Shown in pieces: positions 1-8,837 of a stretch of DNA of 64,000 bases; positions within the stretch are counted from its first letter, which is position 1, and every line of letters starts with the position of its first letter. A model generated the notes under the pieces. The model was not told where the DNA came from, did not search any database, and was given only the letters and a program-made list of their open reading frames with translations. A program made the position numbers and the translations under genes. This stretch comes from a virus: IMG/VR virus record IMGVR_UViG_3300033146_004974, positions 21,851 to 85,850 of that record. One strand, given 5' to 3'.

Positions 1-2
1 CG

Positions 3-335
3 TTGCTGAAAGAATTCCCAGAATTTTCTAAATCAGAAGAAATAAGTGCTGCGAAGCTTGTTGCAATGGCAAATGAGAAGAGGAAGACATCAAAGAAAAA
101 GATTTTCGAAAATCTTGCGGAGAATTTAGAGCTGCTTGAGGAGAATTATTCCATCATTCAGTTGAAGAATCCTTACACAACAGATCATATCGAATTTGAA
201 TTTAAAGATCTTCGTGAAAAGGAGGTAAGATTTGATAAGAATCGTTTCCTTTCGATGTTTGAAAATGATAAAATTAAGGAGATGTTTTATATAACCTTGA
301 TCAAAGCATGTGATAGAATTATCAAGGCTATATAG
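3..335 (+). CDS. Hypothetical protein, 5' end cut by window edge
   Basis: The reading frame is open from the first bases of the window and stops at TAG 333-335, so the true start probably lies outside. The visible 110 residues are charged and mostly helical, rich in Lys and Glu (for example NLELLEENYS), with no motif I recognise. It is followed closely by other small same-strand genes, so it is probably part of a longer operon. Function unknown. Confidence 0.55.
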   Translation: MLKEFPEFSKSEEISAAKLVAMANEKRKTSKKKIFENLAENLELLEENYSIIQLKNPYTTDHIEFEFKDLREKEVRFDKNRFLSMFENDKIKEMFYITLIKACDRIIKAI

Positions 336-354
336 ATTTTACAAGGAGTGCAAG

Positions 355-543
355 ATGAGTGTAAAAGAACAAGATTTGGTGAAGATTATAAATAAAATTT
401 TGAAACGTGGTGAAAGAAGCATAGCTATCCCAGCGGATAAGCAAGATGTGATTGTTGAACATTTTGAGGGAAAAGGCTGGGAGGTTTCAAAAAACGGATT
501 GCTTTTGGAATTCAAAGGTAGACAAACTCTTCTTCTAGACTAA
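355..543 (+). CDS. Small hypothetical protein (62 aa)
   Basis: The ATG at 355 was chosen because AAGGAG lies 7 bases upstream (343-348). An upstream in-frame GTG at 310 overlaps the previous gene and has no good ribosome site. The product begins MSVKEQDLVKIINKIL and looks like a helix followed by a small alpha/beta segment. No family recognised. Confidence 0.6.
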   Translation: MSVKEQDLVKIINKILKRGERSIAIPADKQDVIVEHFEGKGWEVSKNGLLLEFKGRQTLLLD

Positions 544-552
544 AAGGTCACA

Positions 553-870
553 ATGAGTGAAAGGAAGAAACTTGAATTTCTTTTGAAGGCTGCTGCTGGT
601 GAAGAAACGCTAGGAAAAAGTGCAGCAACAATGTTGGCAGTTGCGATGGGGATTCACATTGTGTCTCATCATCCTTTGGATTCAGGAGATTTGGGAAGGT
701 GCATCAAAATTGTTCAAATGTTCCCAGAAATCGAAGATTCATTTGAGGCTCTGAAAAATCTTCCTCATTGGGAGTCGATTATCGAGAATTGGGGCAAATT
801 AGTAAAAGAAATGCGCTCCTTAAATGGAACGTATGCGTATTTGAATAATGGAGAACTGATTAGGACCTAA
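553..870 (+). CDS. Hypothetical protein (105 aa)
   Basis: It starts 9 bases after the previous stop with a weak AAGGTC ribosome site. The product is helical with a hydrophobic stretch around residues 25-40 (TMLAVAMGIHIVSHH), too mixed for a clear membrane segment, then an acidic middle and a WGKLVKEM segment. Clustered with other small unknown genes; function unknown. Confidence 0.6.
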   Translation: MSERKKLEFLLKAAAGEETLGKSAATMLAVAMGIHIVSHHPLDSGDLGRCIKIVQMFPEIEDSFEALKNLPHWESIIENWGKLVKEMRSLNGTYAYLNNGELIRT

Positions 871-871
871 A

Positions 872-1048
872 ATGGCTAAAAAGAACAAGAAAGAAGATTT
901 GAAGAAACGTGATCCATTTGCTTATCAACTCATTTTTAGAACGGGGAAGGGCGGTCATAAGGACAAGAGGAAAAAGGGTTCAAAAAAGCAACAAGCTCAA
1001 AGAATGATTGATGATGCTTTGGAAGATGAGTGGGAAGATGACGAATAA
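872..1048 (+). CDS. Small basic phage protein (58 aa)
   Basis: ATG 872 to TAA 1046-1048, starting one base after the previous stop. The N-terminal two thirds is very basic with a GKGGHKDKRKKGSKK stretch; the C terminus is acidic (DDALEDEWEDDE). Small phage proteins with a Gly-His-Lys-Asp-Lys core are common in large phages, but none has a function I can name. The charge split would suit nucleic-acid binding; that is inference. Confidence 0.6.
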   Translation: MAKKNKKEDLKKRDPFAYQLIFRTGKGGHKDKRKKGSKKQQAQRMIDDALEDEWEDDE

Positions 1049-1544
1049 AGAACAACAAAGAGAGTTTATTTATCATATTGTAGCATTGGAGGGGCCAATT
1101 GCGAGAAGTGAACTTGTGAAGTTAGGTGAGAAGGCAGGATTAAAGGTCTCAGAAATAAACGCTTCTGTTAGGCACTTAACTGAAAACAATCATTTATTAT
1201 TTAATAGCGAAATGCGTTTAGAGTGCAAGAAAGAAATTGTTAAGCACAGTGCTGAATTTGAGTGTTATGATTCGGTAAAGGAAATTCTTGTCAAAAGCTC
1301 TTTTCTTTACGAGGAGGTTGATGATAAAATTTTTGTCACTCTTGATTCATCAAGATTCAAACATGATGAACTGGAAAGAACAATTTTCAAAAAACTAAGA
1401 GAAGTTATGCCTCATCGTTTTAAGAAAAATAAGGGAAAGTATTACAGATTGTCGCGTTCCATTCCTGCATCTTCTGGCACAAGAAGATATGAACTCTATT
1501 CAGAGGATATTTCTGCAATTATTCCGAAAAAGTTTGCTGTTTGA
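1038..1544 (+). CDS. Hypothetical protein with possible winged-helix N terminus
   Basis: About 168 residues. The start is uncertain: in-frame ATGs occur at 1026 and 1038, both directly behind GGAAG-type sequence, and both overlap the end of the preceding small gene. Residues 15-50 (ARSELVKLGEKAGLKVSE, then SVRHLTENNHLL) have the spacing of a winged-helix DNA-binding domain. The C-terminal half is basic. No family match is clear; a regulatory role is only a guess. Confidence 0.6.
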   Translation: MTNKEQQREFIYHIVALEGPIARSELVKLGEKAGLKVSEINASVRHLTENNHLLFNSEMRLECKKEIVKHSAEFECYDSVKEILVKSSFLYEEVDDKIFVTLDSSRFKHDELERTIFKKLREVMPHRFKKNKGKYYRLSRSIPASSGTRRYELYSEDISAIIPKKFAV

Positions 1545-1596
1545 AACTCGAAAGATTAGCGTGAGGCTTGACAAACACGACTAAACAGGGTATGCT
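1545..1596 (+). promoter_or_regulatory. Promoter P1 (TTGACA-17-TATGCT)
   Basis: The -35 TTGACA at 1568-1573 and -10 TATGCT at 1591-1596 are separated by 17 bases. A GAAAC-type box begins about 25 bases upstream of the -35, near 1543, as in other promoters of this window. Transcription would start about 1603, just before the ribosome site of the DUF3310 gene. Confidence 0.7.
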
Positions 1597-1617
1597 GAAG
1601 GCACATTGGAGGGGATT

Positions 1618-2004
1618 ATGAGTGAGAAGACACAAATCGAACACCCTGATTATTATAATCAGGGCAACATTGAAGTCATTGACGCCATCAATGATTGGAA
1701 ATTGAATTTTAATCTTGGGAACACCGTCAAATACATTGTCAGGAAAGATTTTAAAGGCAATGACCCAATTGATGAATTGGAAAAAGCACTTTTTTATTTG
1801 AAGTACGAAATTAAAATGCTTGAGCAAATGCGTGATGGTCTTGGTAAAATTATCAAAGTTGATAAGGGAGTTGGCGATGAAAAAGTTGTTGCTCTTTTGA
1901 AGAAGAGTATTGAAGAAGGTAATTTGACTCCACAAGAGGTTAACGATTTTTTTGAAATGAACGAAAGTCTGCCGGAACTTCCTGAAGAAGTGGAGGAAAT
2001 TTGA
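1618..2004 (+). CDS. DUF3310 family phage protein
   Basis: 128 residues starting at ATG 1618 with a strong GGAGGGG ribosome site. The pattern HPDYYNQGNIEVIDAI, LNFNLGNTVKYIVRK and DELEKALFYLKYEI is the signature of DUF3310, common in tailed phages and sometimes labelled nucleotide-kinase-like. Its biochemical role is not established. The C-terminal third is acidic and outside the core domain. The stop overlaps the start of the next small gene (TGATG). It is the first gene after promoter P1. Confidence 0.85.
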   Translation: MSEKTQIEHPDYYNQGNIEVIDAINDWKLNFNLGNTVKYIVRKDFKGNDPIDELEKALFYLKYEIKMLEQMRDGLGKIIKVDKGVGDEKVVALLKKSIEEGNLTPQEVNDFFEMNESLPELPEEVEEI

Positions 2005-2105
2005 TGCAATATCTGCTAGACATTACTCATATCTTTTTCAGCAAAAGGACAAGAAAATGGGTTCAATATGATCTAGCATATTGGAGGGCAATCGGGAAAA
2101 GATGA
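2004..2105 (+). CDS. Micro-ORF (33 aa) linking two genes
   Basis: ATG 2004 overlaps the TGA of the DUF3310 gene, and its own TGA (2103-2105) overlaps the ATG of the next gene, giving ATGA-type junctions on both sides. The product contains KRTRKWVQYDLAYWRAIGKR, basic and aromatic. Double coupling argues that it is translated; it may be a true peptide or only a reinitiation relay. Confidence 0.45.
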   Translation: MQYLLDITHIFFSKRTRKWVQYDLAYWRAIGKR

Positions 2106-2473
2106 GTGTCTACGATTTAGAACATGCTTTAAGAATCTTGCATGAAGGAGGTGACACATATTATAATCCAAAAAGGATTTTCAGAAGGGATTTAAATATT
2201 ATTTTAAAGCCTAGAGTGAAAATCGATTCTATCCAACTTCAGAAGTACAAAGTTGATGATATCATTTTATGTGAAGTTGGTGGAGTTACAAGAATAGCCA
2301 AATGTTTACAATACAGTTGGCTTGAAAAGAAAACAATTTTTTCTACAACCATATATGCGATTTTGGCCGGGAATGATAAGGTTATATACGGATGGACTAA
2401 CCGCATATATGGTTTGCTAAACGAACGATACTATTCAAAAATAGAGAGGAATGATGAGAGAAGTAGGAATTGA
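2102..2473 (+). CDS. Hypothetical protein, weakly S24/S26-like
   Basis: 123 residues from ATG 2102, chosen over an upstream in-frame start at 2081 because it overlaps the preceding TGA (ATGA). The segment YKVDDIILCEVGG followed by a strand-turn-strand ending in IYGLL resembles the beta fold of S24/S26 peptidase-like proteins, where a V-x-x-GD-hydrophobic turn is typical. No catalytic Ser/Lys pair can be assigned, so this is only a fold guess. Confidence 0.55.
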   Translation: MSVYDLEHALRILHEGGDTYYNPKRIFRRDLNIILKPRVKIDSIQLQKYKVDDIILCEVGGVTRIAKCLQYSWLEKKTIFSTTIYAILAGNDKVIYGWTNRIYGLLNERYYSKIERNDERSRN

Positions 2474-2708
2474 TACAATCATTGAAGAAGGGGTGGCACG
2501 TTTTTCTGGCTACAACAAAGGCTTTTGGCATTTTGTAGTCGAGTGGCGAGGGAGCTTTTATGCTTTCCGAATCCATGGGAAAGATTTGAGCGAAGCAAAG
2601 TTCAACCACAAAATGCCAGCGAAGTTCTATGAAAAATTCATCAGAAGTGAGTGGATTAACAAACTCATGTCTGATAGGAAACTGAAGACTGTCCAATTTG
2701 ACATTTAA
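2451..2708 (+). CDS. Hypothetical protein (85 aa)
   Basis: Starts at ATG 2451 behind AGAGAGG and overlaps the previous gene by 23 bases. The product is a compact alpha/beta protein with several aromatic residues (FWHFVVEWRGSFYAF). No family recognised. It is the last gene before a clear terminator. Confidence 0.6.
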   Translation: MMREVGIDTIIEEGVARFSGYNKGFWHFVVEWRGSFYAFRIHGKDLSEAKFNHKMPAKFYEKFIRSEWINKLMSDRKLKTVQFDI

Positions 2709-2729
2709 TTCCCTCCACAAGAATCATCC

Positions 2730-2757
2730 AAGGCAGAGTCATTCTGCCTTTTTTTTT
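2730..2757 (+). terminator. Rho-independent terminator
   Basis: A perfect 8-bp stem, AAGGCAGA (2730-2737) and TCTGCCTT (2743-2750), with a 5-base loop is followed by an unbroken run of T to 2757. It closes the operon started at promoter P1. The next ribosome site begins immediately after it. Confidence 0.85.
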
Positions 2758-2767
2758 GAGGATTTAC

Positions 2768-3715
2768 ATGCGCGAATTTAAAAAGCCAGATGTTGTCATG
2801 GCACTAACCCTAAACATCAACAATCCTTGGAGTAGGATTGTTATCAAATCGGCTGTTGTTAACGATAGTCCACTTTATTCAGTTAGAAAATCTCAGCTTG
2901 ATTACGAATTTGGTGAGAAGTTTTTAGCGGCGGAAACTGAAGAGGAAAAAGAAGAGATTCGCCAAGAGGCCATCGAGAAGATTCATTGCTTACTCAACCA
3001 CAAAGGCGAAAATCGAAGGAAGTATGTCATTGCCAGAACTGCACTCATTTTTTATGATGAAGCAACGACAAGTAGGTTTTTAGATTGGTTTGAGGAATGG
3101 GAAAAAGAATTCGGAAGGGAGACGGCACTTGTTGCAAAATCTCCTTATTTCAAATTTGAGAAGTACCGCGTCAATGTTTCTATTATGTTGACAACAGAAG
3201 AGTACAAACAATTTATTGAAGATTTCCCTTGGCAAGCATATGTGAGAGTTTACAAGGAATGGTTGCCGAGTGAAGGGCCTGAAATAGAATGGGATGGGGA
3301 TTATATGGATGAAAGGTACATGCTTTGGGATTCATCAAAACCAGAGTTTGAACCGGAAAAAGTTGTCCCAATGGTAGAGGAGAAATACGAATGGTACGAG
3401 AAACCTGATTTAGCGCTCCCTGATGGATATGATCCAAGAGGGTTGAAGTTTTCAAAGCAGGTGACGAATCTTGAAGCAACTTATTACAATGCTGTTAAGC
3501 AAGAGAAGAAAGAGGATCTCCTTGAACTCTTGAAGACTTCTTTAAAGCGAAAGAAGGCGGCTAATGAGATTAACGAACTTATTTCAAAAAATTACGACAA
3601 CTACCTCTCATCTGATGGTGATTTGCTATCTGATTTAAACAAACTTGAACCAAAACCTTCCAAGAAAACTGTTGAGAAAGTTATAGAACTTTTTAAGGAA
3701 TTCAATGAAAGCTGA
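2768..3715 (+). CDS. Hypothetical protein (315 aa)
   Basis: Starts at ATG 2768 behind TGAGGA, just after the terminator. The N-terminal 200 residues are alpha/beta with many aromatic residues (DWFEEWEKEFGRE, WQAYVRVYKEWLP). The C-terminal 100 are Lys/Glu-rich helices. No motif identifies a function. It overlaps the helicase gene by 11 bases, so the two are probably co-translated and may work together in replication, for example as a helicase partner; that is inference from position. Confidence 0.65.
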   Translation: MREFKKPDVVMALTLNINNPWSRIVIKSAVVNDSPLYSVRKSQLDYEFGEKFLAAETEEEKEEIRQEAIEKIHCLLNHKGENRRKYVIARTALIFYDEATTSRFLDWFEEWEKEFGRETALVAKSPYFKFEKYRVNVSIMLTTEEYKQFIEDFPWQAYVRVYKEWLPSEGPEIEWDGDYMDERYMLWDSSKPEFEPEKVVPMVEEKYEWYEKPDLALPDGYDPRGLKFSKQVTNLEATYYNAVKQEKKEDLLELLKTSLKRKKAANEINELISKNYDNYLSSDGDLLSDLNKLEPKPSKKTVEKVIELFKEFNES

Positions 3716-5054
3716 TTTTGACAGAATTTTCCAAGAGAAATTGGTCCAGATAGTTTTTTTTGACCACAAATTTGCAACTCAAATCGAAGAATTGATTAAA
3801 TTTGATTATTTTGATTTGGAGCATCTTAGTGGATTCATGAGGATTTTTTATTCTTATAAAAAAGAATATGGGATCTTTCCTCAAAGTATTCTGTTTGGTT
3901 CAATTTTGAAGCTTGAAATGCCGAAGAAGACAAATGACGACATTATTGTCCGGGATAAGGCATTGGCATTTCTGGAGACGATTAAAGACAACAAACCAAT
4001 CGAGGAAGAAAAATATATTAAAGATAAATTTCTGGATTTCGTTAAAAATAAGGCGTTGATCGAAACATTCCAAGAGTGCATCCCATTGATTGAGCGAAAC
4101 GAAGTTGAGACAATTCGCGATAAAATTGGCGAAGTACTCAAAATGGGGATTGATCAAAATTTTGGCCACGATTATTTCAACGATTTTGAAGACAGGTATA
4201 GAGCAAATTCAAGGGAGGTTATTTCTACTGGTTGGAAAGAAATTGACGCAATAACAAAGGGTGGGCTTGCGAAGAAGGAATTGAGCGTCATCATTGGTTC
4301 AACGGGGAGTGGGAAATCTTTTTTGTTGACTCATCTTGTAGCAGAAGCAGTCAAACAAGGTTTGAATGCAATTTACTATTCTTTTGAACTTTCAGAAGGT
4401 GTAATTGGGCAAAGAATTGATGGAAAATTGAGTGGTATTGCCCTAGATTTGCTGGAGTATAAAAAAGATGTTGTCGAATCGAAGATTAACAACATTTTCA
4501 GTAAAACTGGAGCAATTCTTGTCATAAAAGATTATCCACAATTTTCTGTGACTGTTCAAACGCTTAAAAATCATATTCATCGCCTTAAATCTGTTAAGAA
4601 TTTCTACCCAGATTTGGTTGCGGTTGATTATGGAGATCTTTTAAAGGGCAGAGATGATTCTTTTGAGGCTACAAGGCACAATTTGAAGCGCAATTTTGAT
4701 ATGCTTCGGAATATGGCTGCTGAATTGAATATTGCTGTTGTAACAGCAACGCAAACGAATAGAAAAGGGTTGACACAAAAAGTTGTAACACTTGAGGATA
4801 TTAGCGAAAGTTATGGCAAAACACAGAATGCTGATTTGATTGTGACAATTTCCAGAACTCTTGAAGATAAAGAAGAGAATACTGGAAGGATGTTAGTGGC
4901 AAAGAATCGCAACGGGCCAGATGGAATTGTTTTTCCAATGGAGATTGACTATGGACATTCGGTAATAAATGTGTTAGAAAGACAGACGGGAGCAGTTTCA
5001 AAGCGGATTGATATGGACAAGATCCAGGATGCAATTCGTGGAAGAAAAAAATGA
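3705..5054 (+). CDS. dnaB: DnaB-family replicative helicase
   Basis: 449 residues. An N-terminal helical region (1-150) is followed by a RecA-type ATPase core: Walker A GSTGSGKS at 198-205, Walker B VAVDYGD around 305-311, and a TQTNR motif at 349-353 that matches the polar motif H3 of DnaB helicases. The late SRTLEDKEENTGRMLVAKNRN segment fits the arginine-finger region. It would unwind DNA ahead of the polymerase encoded at 10.8 kb. A DnaG-type primase was not seen in this window. The start overlaps the previous gene by 11 bases. The N-terminal domain is diverged from bacterial DnaB. Confidence 0.88.
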   Translation: MKADFDRIFQEKLVQIVFFDHKFATQIEELIKFDYFDLEHLSGFMRIFYSYKKEYGIFPQSILFGSILKLEMPKKTNDDIIVRDKALAFLETIKDNKPIEEEKYIKDKFLDFVKNKALIETFQECIPLIERNEVETIRDKIGEVLKMGIDQNFGHDYFNDFEDRYRANSREVISTGWKEIDAITKGGLAKKELSVIIGSTGSGKSFLLTHLVAEAVKQGLNAIYYSFELSEGVIGQRIDGKLSGIALDLLEYKKDVVESKINNIFSKTGAILVIKDYPQFSVTVQTLKNHIHRLKSVKNFYPDLVAVDYGDLLKGRDDSFEATRHNLKRNFDMLRNMAAELNIAVVTATQTNRKGLTQKVVTLEDISESYGKTQNADLIVTISRTLEDKEENTGRMLVAKNRNGPDGIVFPMEIDYGHSVINVLERQTGAVSKRIDMDKIQDAIRGRKK

Positions 5055-5067
5055 GATTGCTCTCTGG

Positions 5068-5140
5068 GGGACTCTAGCTTAATGGTTAAAGCACCTGACT
5101 CATAATCAGTAGATTCTGAGTTCGAATCTCAGGAGTCCCA
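5068..5140 (+). tRNA. tRNA with CAU anticodon (Met or lysidine-type Ile)
   Basis: A complete cloverleaf: acceptor arms GGGACTC (5068-5074) and GAGTCCC (5133-5139), D stem GCTT/AAGC, anticodon loop CTCATAA with CAT at 5101-5103, T arm CTGAG-TTCGAAT-CTCAG and discriminator A5140. The top pair of the anticodon stem is mismatched. The 3' CCA is not encoded (the next bases are TGG), so maturation needs a CCA-adding enzyme, and one is encoded at 35.2 kb. CAU could read Met, or Ile AUA if the C34 is lysidinylated; the sequence alone does not decide. Confidence 0.9.
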
Positions 5141-5150
5141 TGGAGGAAAA

Positions 5151-5579
5151 ATGAAAAATTTTAACAAAGAGTTTTTTGCATGTCAGGAATGCAATTTGAA
5201 AGAGGTTTTTGATTATTCTAAAATGAATGAAAAACCTTATTTTACAAGAAATGGAGAAATGTTTTGTTACAAACACTTGATTCATAGAATTGAAAAAGAT
5301 AATTTTCAACAATTTGTTGAAAAGGTCATTAGAACAGAATTTTTAACAACAGAAATAATGAGTCAGACAATTTACTTTGTCGAAGAGAAATTACGCATCA
5401 TCAAAGAAGAAATTGCTGACTTTCTGCAATCATCTCTCATTTTTCAGCAGAAAATGCAAAAATTTCGCGAACTCGAATTTAACACGCACGCTTGGTTGAG
5501 CCGTGAACAATTATCTTTTTATCGTGAAAGGCATTGTGCTTATTTTGAAGCAATATTAACTGCTTATAAAATTTGTTAA
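5151..5579 (+). CDS. Hypothetical protein with Cys/His metal site
   Basis: 142 residues starting 10 bases after the tRNA with ribosome site GGAGG. C11-x2-C14 and C39-x2-H42 could form a small zinc-binding knuckle at the N terminus. The rest is helical (KLRIIKEEIADFLQ). No family recognised. It is probably on the same transcript as the tRNA. Confidence 0.65.
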   Translation: MKNFNKEFFACQECNLKEVFDYSKMNEKPYFTRNGEMFCYKHLIHRIEKDNFQQFVEKVIRTEFLTTEIMSQTIYFVEEKLRIIKEEIADFLQSSLIFQQKMQKFRELEFNTHAWLSREQLSFYRERHCAYFEAILTAYKIC

Positions 5580-5674
5580 AAAACTTGTTTTTCGCAGATT
5601 GAAATGCCTCAACTGTTTTAAAAACGAAACGGTATTTAAAAAACCTAATGTGATTGTAAGGGAGTTCGAGATAA

Positions 5675-8086
5675 ATGAGAAAATTTTTGAGAAAAGAGGT
5701 TGAAAAAGCGTGTTTGGAATATTTTTTAGGTGATTCATTAGCAGCGAACGTTTCATACACAAAATATCTCCTAAAAGATAAGGAGGGTTTCTTCTTAGAA
5801 AAGACTCCAGACGAAATGCATTGGAGGATGGCAAAAGAATTTGCCAGAATTGAATGCAATTATTCTCAAGAGAATTTTAAAGAAGTAGCCAAACGTTTTT
5901 ATAATCTTTTTAAACATTTCAAATATATTGTGCCACAAGGTTCTGTAATGTATGGCTTAGGAAATCCTAAAGCCATTTCGTTATCGAATTGTACAGTTTT
6001 ACCATCTCCATCTGATTCTATTAGCGGAATTTTCAAAACAACTGGAGATATGGCCAACCTCTTCAAAAGGCGTTGTGGGGTTGGTCTTGATATTTCTTCG
6101 TTGCGTTGGGATGGAGCATATGTTGATAACTCCGCAAATTCCTCAACTGGTGCATGGAGTTTTGCCGATCTTTTTTCGTATGTGACCAAAAAGATTGGTC
6201 AGAATAATAGAAGGGGAGCGCTTCTGATTTCACTGGATGTTAGACATCCAGATGTTGTCAAATTTGCCACTTCTAAGTACGATGAAACAAAAGTCACTGG
6301 AGCGAATATTTCGTTAAAATTGGTTGATGAATTTTATCAAGCAGTCGAAAATGGCGAAAAATTCACACTCCAATGGCCAGTTGATTCCGCGAATCCTTCT
6401 TTTGTGCAAGAGGTTGATGCAAGAGAATTATTTGAAACGATTGTCGAAGCAGCGACAAAAACAGCGGCACCTGGGATCTTTAATTTTGATCGAATGTTGC
6501 GATACACTCCGACATATGCTTACGAAGCATTAAGGACTATAACAACAAATCCTTGTGGCGAAGTCCCTCTTGGGGCGAATGATTCGTGCAGATTGATTTC
6601 ACACAATTTGCTAAGTTATGTTATCGATCCATTTACGAAAGATGCTCGATTTGATTTTGAATTGTTTGATAAGCATTGCAGATTTAAGACAAGGCTTGGA
6701 GACAATCTCGTTGAATTGGAATTAGAAAAGATTCTTCAAATTTTGGAAAAACTGGATGATGAAGATGAAATCGACTTATGGAATAAGTTCTATAAAATCG
6801 GGAAGTTAGGAAGACGTTTAGGACTTGGCACTCATGGTTTGGCTGATGCTTTAGCGGCATTGAGAATCAGATACGATTCTGACGAAGCATTAGAAATGGT
6901 TGACGAGATTTATCGTAAACAGATGATTTCTTGTTATGACGAAAGCGTTAATCTCGCAATAGAACGTGGTTCATTTGAACTTTTCAATTGGGAATTAGAA
7001 AAGGACAATGAATTTATCAAACAACTCCCAGAATGGTTGCAAAAAAGAATTGCTAAGCATGGACGAAGGAATGTCGCATTGTTAACAAATGCGCCAACTG
7101 GTTCTGTTGCGATTGAATCACAGGTTACAAGCGGTCTGGAACCAGTTTTTCGATTTGTTCATGATAGACGACGAAAGCTGACAGAAAGTGAAAACATCAA
7201 ACCTGATTTTGTTGACAAAACTGGCGATAGATTTATCAAATTCAAAGTTTTCCATCACAATGTTGAAAGATGGCGGAAGGTAACAAACGGAGATGTCAAT
7301 AACTTGCCTGATTACTTTGTTTCATCAGACAAAATCAGTTGGCAAAAACGTGTTGAGCTTCAGGGAGTCATTCAAAAGAGTGTTGATAATTCAATAAGTT
7401 CGACCATCAATCTTCCAAAAGGGACTTCTGTCGAAATTGTCAAAGAAATTTACATGGAAGCCTGGCGCAAAGGGTTAAAAGGTGTTACAGTCTATATTGA
7501 TGGCACCAAAGATGGAATTTTATTGTCGGAAGAGTCAGAAAAAGAAGAATTTATTCAAAAAGATGCCTTAAAAAGACCTGAGAAACTGGAATGTGATATC
7601 CACCGTATGACAATTAAGGGGCAAAAATATATAATTTTTGTTGGATTGTACAATAAAAAACCTTATGAAGTCATGGGTGGTTCTTCTGAACACATTGAGG
7701 TTCCAAACAATTTGATGAAGGGATTTTTGTATAAAAAACAATTTAAAACAGTAAACAGTAAGTATCGTTTTGAATCTGGGGATTTTGAGATAAAGGAAAT
7801 TACCAAAGTTTTTGATAATCCGAATAACGAAGTTGTAACGCGACTTGTTTCTTTCGGTTTAAGACATGGTGCAAAACCTTCTGATATTGTTAGCCAGCTT
7901 CAAAAGGACCCGGATTCAGATTTCTTTTCGTTCTCAAAATCTTTAGCTAGAGCTTTGAAGAAGTATATCAAAGATGGAGAAAAAGTCAGCACAAGATATT
8001 GTAAAGAGTGTGGTGAAGAAAATTCATTAGAGTATCAAGAGGGATGTGTAACCTGCATGAATTGTGGGTGGTCAAAATGTGGTTGA
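5675..8086 (+). CDS. nrdJ: Class II (adenosylcobalamin-dependent) ribonucleotide reductase
   Basis: 803 residues. It reduces ribonucleotides to deoxyribonucleotides using a B12-derived radical, so it needs no NrdB subunit, and none is seen here. Visible hallmarks are SLSNCTVLP with the first redox Cys (C106), TNPCGEVPLG at 291-300 carrying Asn292, the thiyl Cys294 and Glu296, the second redox Cys305, and NAPTGSVA further on. The C terminus ends in a Cys-rich CxxC/CxxCG tail typical of NrdJ, which re-reduces the active site. About 95 bases of noncoding sequence precede it. It is followed directly by thyX, so the two supply dNTPs and dTMP for phage replication. Host-supplied cobalamin would be required. 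Confidence 0.93.
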   Translation: MRKFLRKEVEKACLEYFLGDSLAANVSYTKYLLKDKEGFFLEKTPDEMHWRMAKEFARIECNYSQENFKEVAKRFYNLFKHFKYIVPQGSVMYGLGNPKAISLSNCTVLPSPSDSISGIFKTTGDMANLFKRRCGVGLDISSLRWDGAYVDNSANSSTGAWSFADLFSYVTKKIGQNNRRGALLISLDVRHPDVVKFATSKYDETKVTGANISLKLVDEFYQAVENGEKFTLQWPVDSANPSFVQEVDARELFETIVEAATKTAAPGIFNFDRMLRYTPTYAYEALRTITTNPCGEVPLGANDSCRLISHNLLSYVIDPFTKDARFDFELFDKHCRFKTRLGDNLVELELEKILQILEKLDDEDEIDLWNKFYKIGKLGRRLGLGTHGLADALAALRIRYDSDEALEMVDEIYRKQMISCYDESVNLAIERGSFELFNWELEKDNEFIKQLPEWLQKRIAKHGRRNVALLTNAPTGSVAIESQVTSGLEPVFRFVHDRRRKLTESENIKPDFVDKTGDRFIKFKVFHHNVERWRKVTNGDVNNLPDYFVSSDKISWQKRVELQGVIQKSVDNSISSTINLPKGTSVEIVKEIYMEAWRKGLKGVTVYIDGTKDGILLSEESEKEEFIQKDALKRPEKLECDIHRMTIKGQKYIIFVGLYNKKPYEVMGGSSEHIEVPNNLMKGFLYKKQFKTVNSKYRFESGDFEIKEITKVFDNPNNEVVTRLVSFGLRHGAKPSDIVSQLQKDPDSDFFSFSKSLARALKKYIKDGEKVSTRYCKECGEENSLEYQEGCVTCMNCGWSKCG

Positions 8087-8099
8087 AAAAGGGGATTTT

Positions 8100-8834
8100 A
8101 TGAAGCTGTATGAAGATGATATTGGCGAAGTTGAATTTGTGGATTGCATGGGTGATGATTTAGCGATTGTCAATGCCGCAAGAATCAGCTTTTCCAATGA
8201 AAAAAAGTTGCTTGATCTTTCTGATAGGAAATTGTTGAGATATATGTTGAAGAATGGTCATTGGTCTCCATTTGATCAAGCGTATGTCAAGTTTAAGATC
8301 AAAGTCCCGCTTTTTGTGCGAAGTCAGCATCATCGTCATTGTTCACAAAAATTTAATGAAATTTCGAGACGATATGTCGCAGTGGATATGGAGATGTATA
8401 ATAATCCAGAAGGACTGCGAAGGCAGCACAAAGTGAATAAACAAGGTTCTTATGATGAATTTTTCAATCCACAGTTGACGAATGATTCTGAATTATATTT
8501 TGAGAATGGTTGTTTTTCATCATATCCAGATGAATCAGTTAATCTTGTTCAGTATCTTGAACAGTATCATCAGCTCACGTTGCATATTTATAATACTCTT
8601 GTTTCATGGGGGTTTGCAAAGGAGCAAGTGCGCGGATATTTGCCTCAAAATTTATACACAACTTATATTGCGACAGGTTCGGTGCGCAGCTTTATTCATT
8701 ATCTTCAACAGCGATTGGATACTCATGCACAATGGGAGCACCGGAAGGTTGCAGAAGTTATTGAAAGACATCTGAGAGAACATTTCCCAATAACTTTTAA
8801 AATTCTTGATGAACTGGCATTAGAGGAGGGTTAA
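8100..8834 (+). CDS. thyX: Flavin-dependent thymidylate synthase ThyX
   Basis: 244 residues. It makes dTMP from dUMP with methylene-tetrahydrofolate, FAD and NADPH. The ATG at 8100 with AGGGGA upstream is preferred over the in-frame 8064 start, which lies inside nrdJ. The ThyX signature is recognisable at 79-92 as RHCSQKFNEISRRY, but the usual RHRxxSxNExSxRY pattern is altered: the third residue is Cys instead of Arg and the Ser is Lys. Late segments such as GYLPQNLYTTY and SVRSFIHYLQQRL are typical. The substrate dUMP fits with the dUTPase at 14.3 kb. Confidence 0.92.
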   Translation: MKLYEDDIGEVEFVDCMGDDLAIVNAARISFSNEKKLLDLSDRKLLRYMLKNGHWSPFDQAYVKFKIKVPLFVRSQHHRHCSQKFNEISRRYVAVDMEMYNNPEGLRRQHKVNKQGSYDEFFNPQLTNDSELYFENGCFSSYPDESVNLVQYLEQYHQLTLHIYNTLVSWGFAKEQVRGYLPQNLYTTYIATGSVRSFIHYLQQRLDTHAQWEHRKVAEVIERHLREHFPITFKILDELALEEG

Positions 8835-8837
8835 GAA

